Source of the DNA: a virus
Direction: 5' to 3' (one strand)
IMG/VR virus record: IMGVR_UViG_3300031247_000009
Location: 1-40,101 of that record
Length of the DNA stretch: 40,101 bases
Shown: one piece after another, positions 24,402 through 32,176 of the stretch
How the letters are laid out: each line of letters starts with the position of its first letter
Position numbering within the stretch: the stretch's first letter is position 1
The notes under the pieces: model-generated
Told to the model about the DNA's origin: nothing
Database searches by the model: none
Seen by the model: the letters and a program-made list of their open reading frames with translations, nothing else
Translations under genes and position numbers: made by a program

Positions 24402-25377
24402 GCGCTTCGATTTGTTGATCGTTGACGCTCGCCACCTGCTGTGGCGCTCCACAAGCGTTCTGGCTGCCCCGTCCGCGAAGGTTCGCAACAACGGCAAGCC
24501 CTTCGAACCGTTGTCTGCTACGATGCCTGATGGATCAAAGGTGATGACGGGCGGGGTGTACGGTTTTCTCTGCATCCTTCACGCCACATGGAAACAGTTT
24601 GGCGGCGTGCCTTTCATCGCGTGGGATGGTCGTCAAGGACCAACCGAACGTTTCAAGATCTTCGACAACTACAAGCACCATGCTGAGCGCCTTGCTGCTC
24701 CCCAAGACGGTGGGGACGCATCCCAGCGCCGTGAGATGATGAAAATGATCTTCGATGGCCAACGGGTGCTGCAAGAGTTATTCGTCCACCTGGGGATCCG
24801 ACAAGCCGAGGCACCTGGCTGGGAGGCTGATGACGTCGTTGCCACACTGACGCAGTATTACAGAAATGGCAACAGCATTGGGATATTGAGCGGCGACCGC
24901 GATCTGATGCGCTTGGTCGGCTGCAATGTCAAGTTGATCCGGCCGCTGAAGGAGGGCAAATTTGACGTTGTTGACGATGCTGGCGTCATGGCTGCTTACG
25001 GGGTTGCGCCGGACCACGTGTGCGACTTCAAGGCCTTGGCCGGCGATACAGGCGACAACATCCCAGGTGCCATGGGCATCGGTCCTAAGACAGCGGCGAA
25101 GCTGCTGGCGCAACACGGCCGATGGCAAGATGTTTTGGATTGGGCGATTGCGAACGAGCCGACAAAGGCCTGGCACCACGCGCTGATCGACTGCTACAAC
25201 GACGTCGTGATGTCAGCCAAGCTGGCAGCGTTGAATTGCCATGCGCCACTTCAGTTCATCCCGGCGAAGGCAGACAGCCAAGCAGCATTCTTGCAGATGG
25301 CCAAGTATCAGTTCAAATCACTGTTGGCCGATGGGCGATTCAGGGAGTTGTTGAACATGGGGTGCCAAAATGCTTGA
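24391..25377 (+). CDS. 5'-3' exonuclease / flap endonuclease (FEN-like)
   Basis: 328 residues from ATG 24391, with in-frame alternatives upstream at 24373 and 24376. The family pattern is clear: LLIVDARHLLWRS (first Asp), WEADDVVATLT (acidic pair), ILSGDRDLMRLV (Asp pair), then the helix-three-turn-helix GDTGDNIPGAMGIGPKTAAK. This matches the 5' nuclease domain of PolI and T4 RNase H-type enzymes, which remove RNA primers and flaps. With DnaE encoded here and no PolI, it probably matures Okazaki fragments. It overlaps the next gene by eight bases. Confidence 0.92.
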   Translation: MEAERFDLLIVDARHLLWRSTSVLAAPSAKVRNNGKPFEPLSATMPDGSKVMTGGVYGFLCILHATWKQFGGVPFIAWDGRQGPTERFKIFDNYKHHAERLAAPQDGGDASQRREMMKMIFDGQRVLQELFVHLGIRQAEAPGWEADDVVATLTQYYRNGNSIGILSGDRDLMRLVGCNVKLIRPLKEGKFDVVDDAGVMAAYGVAPDHVCDFKALAGDTGDNIPGAMGIGPKTAAKLLAQHGRWQDVLDWAIANEPTKAWHHALIDCYNDVVMSAKLAALNCHAPLQFIPAKADSQAAFLQMAKYQFKSLLADGRFRELLNMGCQNA

Positions 25378-25612
25378 AAATCCTGTAATCATCAGGATCA
25401 AATCGACATTTTGCCCACATATTTGCTTGGATTGCTACTGGGAACATCGTTACAAGAGTCTGCTGGTGCAACACAAGTTGTTGCGCATGAAGTTCTTTCC
25501 CAAGTCAAACAACCATAAGGTGGTGCGCCAGCTCATGCGTGCTGAACGTCAAGATGCGGGCGATGAGTACGATGGGTTGCCGCCTGATGTTTTTGACGTC
25601 ATGGATCGGTGA
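25370..25612 (+). CDS. Small hypothetical protein with N-terminal cysteines
   Basis: 80 residues. CPHICLDCYWEH near the N-terminus holds three Cys and a His that could bind one zinc. The C-terminal half is charged and helical. It overlaps the exonuclease gene by eight bases and abuts the glycosylase gene. No family is recognised. Confidence 0.55.
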   Translation: MLENPVIIRIKSTFCPHICLDCYWEHRYKSLLVQHKLLRMKFFPKSNNHKVVRQLMRAERQDAGDEYDGLPPDVFDVMDR

Positions 25613-26211
25613 TGATTGAACGTATCGAATCACTTTGGGCTGATTGCCAACGTTGCCCGCTCCACGCACTTCGCCAACGTGTTGTGATCGGCACCGGGCC
25701 CGTGCCTTGTGACCTGATGCTCATCGGCGAAGCACCTGGTGCTGAAGAAGACGAGCGCGGGATCCCGTTCATCGGGAAGGCTGGCCGCCTCATGCGCGAG
25801 CTTGGCACTGAGGCAGGCTTGGACATGTCCATGGACGCCTACATCACGAACGTCTGCGGCTGCCGCCCGCCGCAGAACCGGCAGCCGCATGACAGCGAGA
25901 TGGTTGCATGCTCGCCGCGGCTCGATGCGCTGCTACAAGCCGTACAACCCAAAGCGGTGTTGCTGCTCGGCTCGACAGCCTTTCGGGCTTTGACGGGCGG
26001 CAATGCTCCCATCACTCGAATGCGCGGGACCGAGATGGAAACTGGTTGGACGTGGAAGGGTAAAAGATCAATCATTCCAGCCATTCCCACCTATCATCCG
26101 GCATACCTTTTACGCGTCGCTGACCCAAAGCGCAAAGAAGAGTTCATCAAGGACATGAAACTAGCATCTGAACTCGCGCATGGATCAAGAGCAAACACCC
26201 ACTCCGACTGA
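25612..26211 (+). CDS. Family 4 uracil-DNA glycosylase
   Basis: 199 residues. CQRC at the N-terminus and two later Cys (NVCGCRPP and MVACSPR) fit the four ligands of the family's [4Fe-4S] cluster. GEAPGAEEDERGIPFIGKAG is the uracil-pocket and water-activating motif, and TYHPAYLLR is the late DNA-intercalation motif. The enzyme removes uracil from DNA. With the dUTPase-like domain and ThyX it implies that this element excludes uracil, or polices a related base. Start is ATG 25612, overlapping the previous stop; a GTG at 25609 is possible. Confidence 0.9.
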   Translation: MIERIESLWADCQRCPLHALRQRVVIGTGPVPCDLMLIGEAPGAEEDERGIPFIGKAGRLMRELGTEAGLDMSMDAYITNVCGCRPPQNRQPHDSEMVACSPRLDALLQAVQPKAVLLLGSTAFRALTGGNAPITRMRGTEMETGWTWKGKRSIIPAIPTYHPAYLLRVADPKRKEEFIKDMKLASELAHGSRANTHSD

Positions 26212-26413
26212 GAACGCTGCCGTCACATTGGCTGTCATTGGGAATCATGTTGACGGTTGGAAGATCTCGTTCAGCGTCGCGGACGCCATCACGATTCTGA
26301 GCAATCGCAAGTATCCCGAGCGCGCCGACGCCATCCAGGCGGCTGAACATCTCGCCAAGGCCATCCGCGACACCCTGTGCGTCAACCCAGACATTGCTAA
26401 GGTGGCCAACTGA
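26180..26413 (+). CDS. Small hypothetical protein
   Basis: 77 residues. A Thr/Pro/Glu-rich start (MDQEQTPTPTENAAVTLAV) precedes a likely alpha/beta domain (ADAITILSNRKYPERADAIQ). It overlaps the glycosylase gene by 32 bases and the next gene by one base. Function unknown. Confidence 0.55.
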   Translation: MDQEQTPTPTENAAVTLAVIGNHVDGWKISFSVADAITILSNRKYPERADAIQAAEHLAKAIRDTLCVNPDIAKVAN

Positions 26414-27060
26414 TGAGCGACGTGCTGGAAGACGATGAGGATATCATCCCGGATCCGCCGGCCGGTGGTTATCCTGACAAGATCATGCTGGAGGAATTCA
26501 GACTCCAGCGAAAGATTGGCAGCGTGACATGGTTCCGCTGTGCCACATGCCCCGTCTGCAAAAACGTGATGCCCAAGGGCTTTGAAATCTGCAGCGCTTC
26601 TTGCCACAAGGCACAAGCAACAGCGGCGGCGAAAACGGCGTCACAAAATAGCGTTACAATCGGAGGAACGTCACATGGCAATTCGTTGGACAATCAACCT
26701 GGAAGATTTGAAACACGGCACCCACGTGGTGGAAACCAAGGAGGGCGCGCGCCGCGAAGGCAAAATCACGGAAGTGACGTTCACCACCCAGCTGTTGTAT
26801 GGTCAAGAGGTGAGGACACCGGCGACTCTGATCATCAACAACGATCAGTCGGACTTCATCCAGTGGGAGTTGATCAAGAGCATCAGCCGGAAGCACGGGG
26901 CGGCGGAGTAAGCGATGGCAAAGCAACTGTCATCCAACCAGATCCGACGCCGCAAGCGCAAGGCAAAGCAAGCCGAACTGATCAAGCTGGGGCGCGAAGC
27001 AAAAGCCTTGGTGGAGTCAGCAAAAGCAAAGGCGGAAAGCGCGGCCGCGGCCGCGGATGA
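26413..27060 (+). CDS. Zinc-ribbon protein whose frame runs through two downstream genes
   Basis: The first ~75 residues look real: an acidic start (MSDVLEDDEDIIPDPP), then CATCPVC and CSASC, a four-Cys zinc ribbon. After about 26640 the frame stays open for another ~135 codons, through the whole of the gene at 26675-26911 and into the gene at 26915. There the translation is Gly/Arg/Gln-rich and looks like an out-of-frame shadow. A one-base shift would reach a TAG at 26649-26651. So either the natural stop was lost or a frameshift lies near 26640. The N-terminal part is a likely gene; the 3' end is doubtful. Confidence 0.5.
   Translation: MSDVLEDDEDIIPDPPAGGYPDKIMLEEFRLQRKIGSVTWFRCATCPVCKNVMPKGFEICSASCHKAQATAAAKTASQNSVTIGGTSHGNSLDNQPGRFETRHPRGGNQGGRAPRRQNHGSDVHHPAVVWSRGEDTGDSDHQQRSVGLHPVGVDQEHQPEARGGGVSDGKATVIQPDPTPQAQGKASRTDQAGARSKSLGGVSKSKGGKRGRGRG
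26675..26911 (+). CDS. Small hypothetical protein
   Basis: 78 residues from an ATG preceded by GGAGG, so translation is well supported. Its beta-rich make-up (GKITEVTFTTQLLYGQEV) suggests a small barrel. It overlaps the extended frame of the zinc-ribbon gene completely and precedes the coiled-coil gene by three bases. No family is recognised. Confidence 0.65.
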   Translation: MAIRWTINLEDLKHGTHVVETKEGARREGKITEVTFTTQLLYGQEVRTPATLIINNDQSDFIQWELIKSISRKHGAAE

Positions 27061-27712
27061 CGCTCAAGCTGACAAGGCAGAGCTGCTGGAACGCCTGAAC
27101 GGCGCACGTGAAGTCTGCAAAGGCCTTGAAGACAAGGTGGGAGATCTGATAGCGTCCAACCACGGCCTTGACGGCTTGTTGACCAAGCGCAACGCGACCA
27201 TCGATGATTTGCGTCAAACGTTGGAGCAATCCACAATTCACGCCAGGCAGCTTGAAGGTGCCATGGCCGAGTTGCGCACGCAACTGGAGCGGGCCAACAC
27301 AGACACAGACCGCAAGGCCAAGATCAAGGCGACGCAGATGGTGCGCGAGATGCATCCGGAATGGCGCAAGCGCATGTTGGACAAGAACAACGAGATCGCG
27401 CGCTTGCGGATTGTGGCCCAGATGGAACGTTCAATGCGCAATCCTGAGAAAGAGGAAAGCGTGCTGAAGGCCATCAAGCAGCGTGACCAGATCATCGTCG
27501 GCATTTACTCCGGCTTGGTTTGGTGCGAGCAACGCCAGGAATTCCAGAGCGGTGAAGGCAAGGTTGCTTGGGATGCTAAACTTGGCACGCTGATGACGAA
27601 GTTGCGTGCCATGATCGAAGTGAAAGAGACACCCGAAGTTGCTCAAGCTCCCATGGAGAGAGCAGCAGAACAGGCACCGCCAGTTGCCACTCAAAGTGAA
27701 ACCGCAGGATAG
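26915..27712 (+). CDS. Coiled-coil protein
   Basis: 265 residues. A strongly basic N-terminus (SNQIRRRKRKAKQAELIKLG) leads into long Ala/Glu/Lys-rich heptads covering roughly residues 25-145. A second helical part around residues 150-240 has an aromatic core (IYSGLVWCEQRQEF), and the tail is Pro/Glu/Ala-rich. The basic start suggests nucleic-acid contact and the coil suggests a rod-like dimer. It is not recognisable as a known structural protein. It overlaps the next gene by 17 bases. Confidence 0.7.
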   Translation: MAKQLSSNQIRRRKRKAKQAELIKLGREAKALVESAKAKAESAAAAADDAQADKAELLERLNGAREVCKGLEDKVGDLIASNHGLDGLLTKRNATIDDLRQTLEQSTIHARQLEGAMAELRTQLERANTDTDRKAKIKATQMVREMHPEWRKRMLDKNNEIARLRIVAQMERSMRNPEKEESVLKAIKQRDQIIVGIYSGLVWCEQRQEFQSGEGKVAWDAKLGTLMTKLRAMIEVKETPEVAQAPMERAAEQAPPVATQSETAG

Positions 27713-27860
27713 GAAGGGCGATCCATACGGGGATGGCTATTCTGCCCGTGAAAAGGGCAAGCCGATCACATCCAATCCGCACAAGACGAACACATGGCAC
27801 CGGCGGCGATGGTCTGCCGGTTGGCGCCAGGCAGGATTGGACTCAGCAACAATCATGTAG
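27696..27860 (+). CDS. RMF/CrpP-like small protein
   Basis: 54 residues from a GTG. The spaced pattern GYSAREKGKP, SNPH and RRWSAGWRQAG matches the consensus of ribosome modulation factor and related CrpP-type proteins (AREGKP, NPY, R-W--GW--A). RMF binds ribosomes and puts them into hibernation; phage and plasmid relatives have mostly unknown roles. It overlaps the coiled-coil gene and lies before an AGGAGG-led gene. Family resemblance is good; ribosome binding here is inference. Confidence 0.6.
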   Translation: MKPQDRKGDPYGDGYSAREKGKPITSNPHKTNTWHRRRWSAGWRQAGLDSATIM

Positions 27861-27869
27861 GAGGTGTCC

Positions 27870-28262
27870 ATGAGTCGCATGCTGGCATGGTTGAAGGGGA
27901 AATTCAGGGAAGCTGATGAAACGCGCGAAGAGCTCACCAGCGGCGTGATGAAAGTTGCTGGCATGTTGTGTTTTCATTCTGATCCTTGCCCTCACCATCG
28001 TTCTGTGGCCGTTGAAATCAACAACATCTTGACGCGTGAGTTGCCGTTTCGTTCTGGAAGTTATGCTGCCCTGACGGAGCTGTGGAAGTTGATCGATGAT
28101 TACCGCCTTGATGGCGATAACGCGGGAACAGTCAGGAAGATCAACGACTTGGTGGTTGGTGTCGAGGCTGGAGCCTATCACAACGGCTTCGAGTCCGGCC
28201 GGAAGATGTCAGACAAGCCCAACAAGGCCGGACTGGATACACCGCTCAATACTGTGTCCTGA
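27870..28262 (+). CDS. Hypothetical protein
   Basis: 130 residues from an ATG with AGGAGGT just upstream. The N-terminal segment (MSRMLAWLKGKFREADETRE) is amphipathic. A Cys/His stretch (CFHSDPCPHH) follows, then helices. No family is recognised. It overlaps the exported-protein gene by one base. Confidence 0.65.
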   Translation: MSRMLAWLKGKFREADETREELTSGVMKVAGMLCFHSDPCPHHRSVAVEINNILTRELPFRSGSYAALTELWKLIDDYRLDGDNAGTVRKINDLVVGVEAGAYHNGFESGRKMSDKPNKAGLDTPLNTVS

Positions 28263-28741
28263 TGCGTTTCTTGTTGCTCATGTTGTTGGCCAGCGCAACG
28301 GCCGGACACCACCACCGCACAAAGCCAAAGCCGATCAAACAAGGCCACGTGCTTTGGCCCATCATCGCAGCAGCGAAGCATGCAGGCAAGCGCATCGAGA
28401 CTTGCTTGGCTGGGGTGTATGCGACGCCCGATGACGTCAACTCCAAGACCAAGACCGCTACGGGCGCAGATCCGACGCTCACACCAGGCATCGCTCATCG
28501 CACGCTGAAGCTCAACACTCCGGTTCAAGTGTGCGTTCACAGCAATGGTGTCTGCCTCGATGCGAGCGTGATTGATCGTGGCCCCTACGGCAAGTTGGCG
28601 GCTGATGGTACGTGGTTCAATGGAGCGAAGGAACTTGGCAGGCCGGGCAAATGGCGTGGCTGCGCAGACATCTCCGCACCGTTGGCTGTCTTGCTCGGCA
28701 TCAGCACGTTATCAGCTGTCACCCTGATCAGCGAAAGGTAA
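28262..28741 (+). CDS. Exported RlpA-like double-psi beta-barrel protein
   Basis: 159 residues. The first ~15 residues (MRFLLLMLLASATAG) look like a signal peptide. The C-terminal part has VCVHSNGVCLDASVIDRGPY and a later DISAPLAVLLGIS, the two conserved blocks of the RlpA/expansin-like double-psi beta-barrel, including the DRGP Asp. RlpA-type proteins act on or bind peptidoglycan. It is the only predicted exported protein with a wall-related fold in the window and may help lysis or envelope remodelling. Catalytic activity is not proven by sequence. Confidence 0.7.
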   Translation: MRFLLLMLLASATAGHHHRTKPKPIKQGHVLWPIIAAAKHAGKRIETCLAGVYATPDDVNSKTKTATGADPTLTPGIAHRTLKLNTPVQVCVHSNGVCLDASVIDRGPYGKLAADGTWFNGAKELGRPGKWRGCADISAPLAVLLGISTLSAVTLISER

Positions 28742-28743
28742 GC

Positions 28744-29670
28744 ATGAAGAACGAAACGATTGTCATCTATCACGGCGGCTGTCGTGACGGCTTTTGCGCG
28801 GCGTGGATCGTCAACAGGTTCATGAAGCGAAAGAAGCAAGAGTGCGATTTCTTTGCTGGTTACTATGGACAATCACCGCCAGATTGCTGGGATCTTGACG
28901 TCATCATGGTGGACTTTTCATATCCGCTGGCTGAGATGGAACGGATCATACGCCAATGCCGGACCTTGCTTGTCTTGGATCATCACAAGACAGCCATGGA
29001 AGCTTTGAGGCCTCTGCAGAGCGTCTTGGATCCAGCATTGAGTCGTGTGCGCATCATCTTCGACATGGACAAGAGCGGCGCCCAAATGGCCTGGGATGCT
29101 TTCGCATGCAACACAGTTTCCCCGTACTTGGTGCCGTACATCGAAGATCGCGATCTGTGGCGCCACCGGTTGCCCGAGTCCAAAACGATCAATGCCTACA
29201 TCGGATCGCTCCCATTCACATTCAAAGCTTGGGATGATGAATATGAGAGATACTTGGACGAGGAGCATAGGCTGCCGTTGCGTGAGGGTGCGGCCGTGCT
29301 GGCGAAGGTCGATCAGTACGTCGCTGTGGTGCGCAAGAACGCGTTGATCTGCCGTTTCATGGGGCATTCGGTCCCGGTTGTCAATGCGTCGCAAGTCGAC
29401 ATCTCTGAATTGCTGGAAGACTTGTTGGTGAACCCGCTTCCAGGTCATCAATGCCCATTTTCGGTTGGTTGGTGGCAGCGCCAAGATGGGATGTTGGTGT
29501 ACAGCATGCGCTCCGTCGGTGATTTTGACGTGTCTGATTTGGCTAAGAAGATGGGCGGAGGCGGGCACAAGAACGCAGCCGGATTTGAGTCACCCGTTCC
29601 GGTCCATGTTTGGGGTGCTGGGTTGGCGTGGGAAGATGAAAAGGTGTTGCAATGTCGTATCCACGATTAG
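28744..29670 (+). CDS. DHH-family phosphoesterase
   Basis: 308 residues. The DHH domain shows CRDGFCAAWI, the VDFS segment, LVLDHHKTAMEAL (the name-giving motif) and YIEDRDLWR. The DHHA1 domain ends GGGGHKNAAGFESP, where the G-rich loop binds the substrate. Relatives are NrnA-type oligoribonucleases, pAp phosphatases and c-di-AMP phosphodiesterases. A phage could use it to finish degradation of host nucleic acid or to remove a signalling nucleotide. Starts two bases after the RlpA-like stop. The exact substrate is not readable. Confidence 0.85.
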   Translation: MKNETIVIYHGGCRDGFCAAWIVNRFMKRKKQECDFFAGYYGQSPPDCWDLDVIMVDFSYPLAEMERIIRQCRTLLVLDHHKTAMEALRPLQSVLDPALSRVRIIFDMDKSGAQMAWDAFACNTVSPYLVPYIEDRDLWRHRLPESKTINAYIGSLPFTFKAWDDEYERYLDEEHRLPLREGAAVLAKVDQYVAVVRKNALICRFMGHSVPVVNASQVDISELLEDLLVNPLPGHQCPFSVGWWQRQDGMLVYSMRSVGDFDVSDLAKKMGGGGHKNAAGFESPVPVHVWGAGLAWEDEKVLQCRIHD

Positions 29671-29906
29671 ACGAACCCAAGTTGACCGTTTTCATCTGCG
29701 GGCGGAACCACGACGCTGTGCCGTTGTGCAAGACGCCAGGTTGCGGGATAATCGCCCGCAAGCGTTGTGACTTTCCTGTTTTGAGGGGCGGGAAGGCTGC
29801 AACATGCGGGCGTGAGATCTGCGCTCGTTGCGCCACCAACCAAGGTCCGGAATTCCCCAACTTGGACTTTTGCCCACCGCACGAGAAAAACAAGCCAAAA
29901 CGGTGA
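29652..29906 (+). CDS. Small cysteine-rich, probable zinc protein
   Basis: 84 residues with CKTPGC, a lone Cys, then CGREICARC and a late CPPH. This gives up to eight possible zinc ligands, consistent with two zinc knuckles. It overlaps the DHH gene by 19 bases. Probably a nucleic-acid or protein adaptor; function unknown. Confidence 0.6.
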   Translation: MSYPRLDEPKLTVFICGRNHDAVPLCKTPGCGIIARKRCDFPVLRGGKAATCGREICARCATNQGPEFPNLDFCPPHEKNKPKR

Positions 29907-29926
29907 ATCACAAAGAGGCCATTGCC

Positions 29927-30184
29927 ATGGGAATATCAGAATTTGTTGGTCATTGTGATGAATATGACAGGTTGAGCAGAGCCTACAAGGCCACATCTGA
30001 CTTGATGTCATGCAACGATCTTTGCAAAAAGATAAGCGCGGAATCAAAAGAGATCCGCGTTGCTGTTGAGATGACGATGGGCATGGTTCGTTCGCCGCAT
30101 TTGCAGGCAGCACACCCGGATTGCTCGGTGTTGCTGACGTACTTCAACGCTTGGCTCACCCTGCGTGGTGGGTGGTCTGCGTAA
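29927..30184 (+). CDS. Small helical hypothetical protein
   Basis: 85 residues from ATG 29927, with AGAGG nine bases upstream; an in-frame GTG at 29903 would extend it. Helical, with a mid-protein CNDLCKK. No family is recognised. Confidence 0.55.
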   Translation: MGISEFVGHCDEYDRLSRAYKATSDLMSCNDLCKKISAESKEIRVAVEMTMGMVRSPHLQAAHPDCSVLLTYFNAWLTLRGGWSA

Positions 30185-30200
30185 CTGGACAGGAGTTGTG

Positions 30201-30680
30201 ATGGAAACTTGGAAGATAGTTGGATATGTGTTGCGCATAACAGCGCTCATCGTTGCAGTGCTTTGGATCAGGCTGAGCTATGCGCGCGTCATTGCGGAGT
30301 GCGCCAACCATGTCAAGTCTGCACGGAAAGAAGCAGCAAAGCGCGCTGCAGCCCTTGCCGATTGGCTGCGCGCTGGTGGGAATGGCGGTTTGGATGTTTT
30401 GTTGTACCATCCCGGCATTGGCGTTTTGTTGAACGAACGGCCGTTCACGGGCTCCAGCGTGACGTTGTCGTTGGTCGGAAAATGCTGCCATCCAAAGGCG
30501 AAGCGGTTCTGCAACCAAACGTGCATGGTTTACTCGGCTGTGACGTTTCGCTTTTTCCCAATCAAAATCCACAACGATGATCACGAGTATTTTGCCATGG
30601 TCATTGATGAGGAATACGGCCTTGAGGCCATGGTCAGGGCCATCAACGGAGCTCAAGAAAACTCCGTTGGCGTTGTCTAG
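30201..30680 (+). CDS. Single-pass membrane protein
   Basis: 159 residues with GGAG upstream. One membrane helix lies at about residues 7-26 (GYVLRITALIVAVLWIRLSY), followed by a basic helix and a ~100-residue soluble domain with a Cys group (KCCHPKAKRFCNQTC). It is likely anchored in the inner membrane; the side on which the domain lies is unclear. Not a recognised holin or spanin. Function unknown. Confidence 0.65.
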   Translation: METWKIVGYVLRITALIVAVLWIRLSYARVIAECANHVKSARKEAAKRAAALADWLRAGGNGGLDVLLYHPGIGVLLNERPFTGSSVTLSLVGKCCHPKAKRFCNQTCMVYSAVTFRFFPIKIHNDDHEYFAMVIDEEYGLEAMVRAINGAQENSVGVV

Positions 30681-30684
30681 CCTC

Positions 30685-30897
30685 ATGGCGTCGGATTCGC
30701 AACTTCAATCCGAGTTGGAGCACGCCATCACCGACGGCGACATTCAAGTGAGCATGGCGAAGAACATCGACTCGGAAGGCACCACAGCCATGCTGATCAT
30801 GGTGAAGGATCGTGCGCTCCGTTTGGCGATTGAGTCCGCGGTCCAACGTTGTGGATTTTGCATTTTGGATTGGCCAATTGGAAAGATGGTTAAGTGA
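30685..30897 (+). CDS. Small hypothetical protein
   Basis: 70 residues from ATG 30685, four bases after the previous stop. Acidic first half (SQLQSELEHAITDGDIQVSM) and an alpha/beta second half. Its stop overlaps the next start. No family is recognised. Confidence 0.5.
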   Translation: MASDSQLQSELEHAITDGDIQVSMAKNIDSEGTTAMLIMVKDRALRLAIESAVQRCGFCILDWPIGKMVK

Positions 30898-31121
30898 TGG
30901 CTGGGCTGCCGAGGTTGTTAGACGGTTGGAGATGGTTCGCAAAGGAATCGCGTGATGAGTCCGGGAGAACGCGGTTGCGCCACGCGGCCGGGGTGTTGAC
31001 GACCGACATCGATTGCTTTGTGTACATCGACCATGGGAGCGTCACGATTTCAACAGGCATCGCGCCTTACGAGGTTGTGATCGCTGTCTTGCAGGCCAAT
31101 GGGTTGTTGGGGCAAAGATGA
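30897..31121 (+). CDS. Small hypothetical protein
   Basis: 74 residues from an ATG overlapping the previous stop. The C-terminal part (DCFVYIDHGSVTISTG, then PYEVVIAVLQANG) looks like a small alpha/beta unit. Its stop overlaps the following start. No family is recognised. Confidence 0.55.
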   Translation: MAGLPRLLDGWRWFAKESRDESGRTRLRHAAGVLTTDIDCFVYIDHGSVTISTGIAPYEVVIAVLQANGLLGQR

Positions 31122-31501
31122 AAATCACATGCGACCTTGGGATCGAACAAACTGTTTGCTGTGCGTTTGAGCGCTTGGCTGATGGGAGCATTCGCGTCAT
31201 CGCTGAAGCGTACGGTGACGACATCCAAGAATTTCTGAAACACTTGGAGGAATACAAGGCCAAGCACCAGTCGCCCGGTCAGGCTGTTGCCTTGACCACC
31301 ACCCTCGACTGTGACCATTGCGGCAGCTCGGCCATCGAGAGTAAAACCGGCATGTTTTGGGATGGTGATGGCGGCCATTGTGCGAATTGCGGCCACCCCG
31401 GACACGTCATGTGTGATGGAGAAGAAATACCATATTGGCACACGGATGATGGCGAGGATGATGTTTGTTGCGATCCCGATTGCGAGGAGTGCAACGTGTG
31501 A
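31118..31501 (+). CDS. Cysteine/histidine-rich probable zinc protein
   Basis: 127 residues. The N-terminal half is alpha/beta. The C-terminal half has CDHCGS, CANCGHPGHVMC and an acidic, Cys-rich tail (CCDPDCEECNV), giving ligands for two or more zinc ions. Coupled by overlap to both neighbours. The acidic tail is unusual for a DNA-binding zinc protein and may instead mimic or bind a protein partner. Confidence 0.6.
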   Translation: MKITCDLGIEQTVCCAFERLADGSIRVIAEAYGDDIQEFLKHLEEYKAKHQSPGQAVALTTTLDCDHCGSSAIESKTGMFWDGDGGHCANCGHPGHVMCDGEEIPYWHTDDGEDDVCCDPDCEECNV

Positions 31502-31749
31502 TGCCACCCGCAACCAACAATCGCATCATCAACCAGTTGCGTCGACTTTTCCCGGCCGGACGATGGGTGTGGAAATGGGAGGAATATCGCTGGTTCAATG
31601 AAGTCAATGGCGATGCCGTCACAGCCGTTTCTGTTCATTCGCCGATCTACGATGGCGATGAAGATAGATTCACCACAAGATACATGTTGAATTGGCCAAA
31701 TGGCAAATGGGTGGATGGCATCCTTGACGGTCGCACGCACCGTGGGTGA
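31501..31749 (+). CDS. Small Trp-rich hypothetical protein
   Basis: 82 residues with RWVWKWEEYRWFNEV early and NWPNGKWVDG late. The many Trp and a basic N-terminus suggest a compact beta protein. Starts on the last base of the previous stop. No family is recognised. Confidence 0.55.
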   Translation: MPPATNNRIINQLRRLFPAGRWVWKWEEYRWFNEVNGDAVTAVSVHSPIYDGDEDRFTTRYMLNWPNGKWVDGILDGRTHRG

Positions 31750-31752
31750 ATC

Positions 31753-31965
31753 ATGGATTCCTTCATCAAGTCAATCGCGCTGGAAGAACTCAGGGCTGCG
31801 GGCCCGGCTCGCGTCCGGCGGCGCTTGGAAGCGCTTGTCAACAATGATGTGTTGGGATTCACAGGAGCCCAACAGCTGTGGACAGAAGCTTTCGGCGGGA
31901 CGTTGATCGCGATCCCTGATAGGCCAAAGAAGAAGACGCATTGGTGGTTTGGATTCAAGAGGTGA
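31753..31965 (+). CDS. Small hypothetical protein
   Basis: 70 residues. A helical first half (SIALEELRAAGPARVRRRLE) is followed by a basic end (PKKKTHWWFGFKR). Starts three bases after the previous stop. No family is recognised. Confidence 0.5.
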   Translation: MDSFIKSIALEELRAAGPARVRRRLEALVNNDVLGFTGAQQLWTEAFGGTLIAIPDRPKKKTHWWFGFKR

Positions 31966-31971
31966 TGGATC

Positions 31972-32169
31972 ATGAAACGCAAGCCAAAACATGGCATCTG
32001 CAGCGTGTGTGGCGCAGCAGTCCCAACCACCCAAAGCCACTTAGCCGTTGACTTGGACTACAAGTGTATTGACGGGCATTACTACAAGCTTGGCAAGCTC
32101 GAAACCGTGAGATGCTCCCAGCACATGGATGAGAAGGATCCGCGGTCACCAGGATACGGGTGGAGTTGA
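31972..32169 (+). CDS. Small zinc-ribbon-like protein
   Basis: 65 residues with CSVCGAAVP near the start and a later Cys and His (RCSQH), fitting one zinc site. Last gene of the + strand run before the strand switch. No family is recognised. Confidence 0.55.
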   Translation: MKRKPKHGICSVCGAAVPTTQSHLAVDLDYKCIDGHYYKLGKLETVRCSQHMDEKDPRSPGYGWS

Positions 32170-32176
32170 ATCAAAG

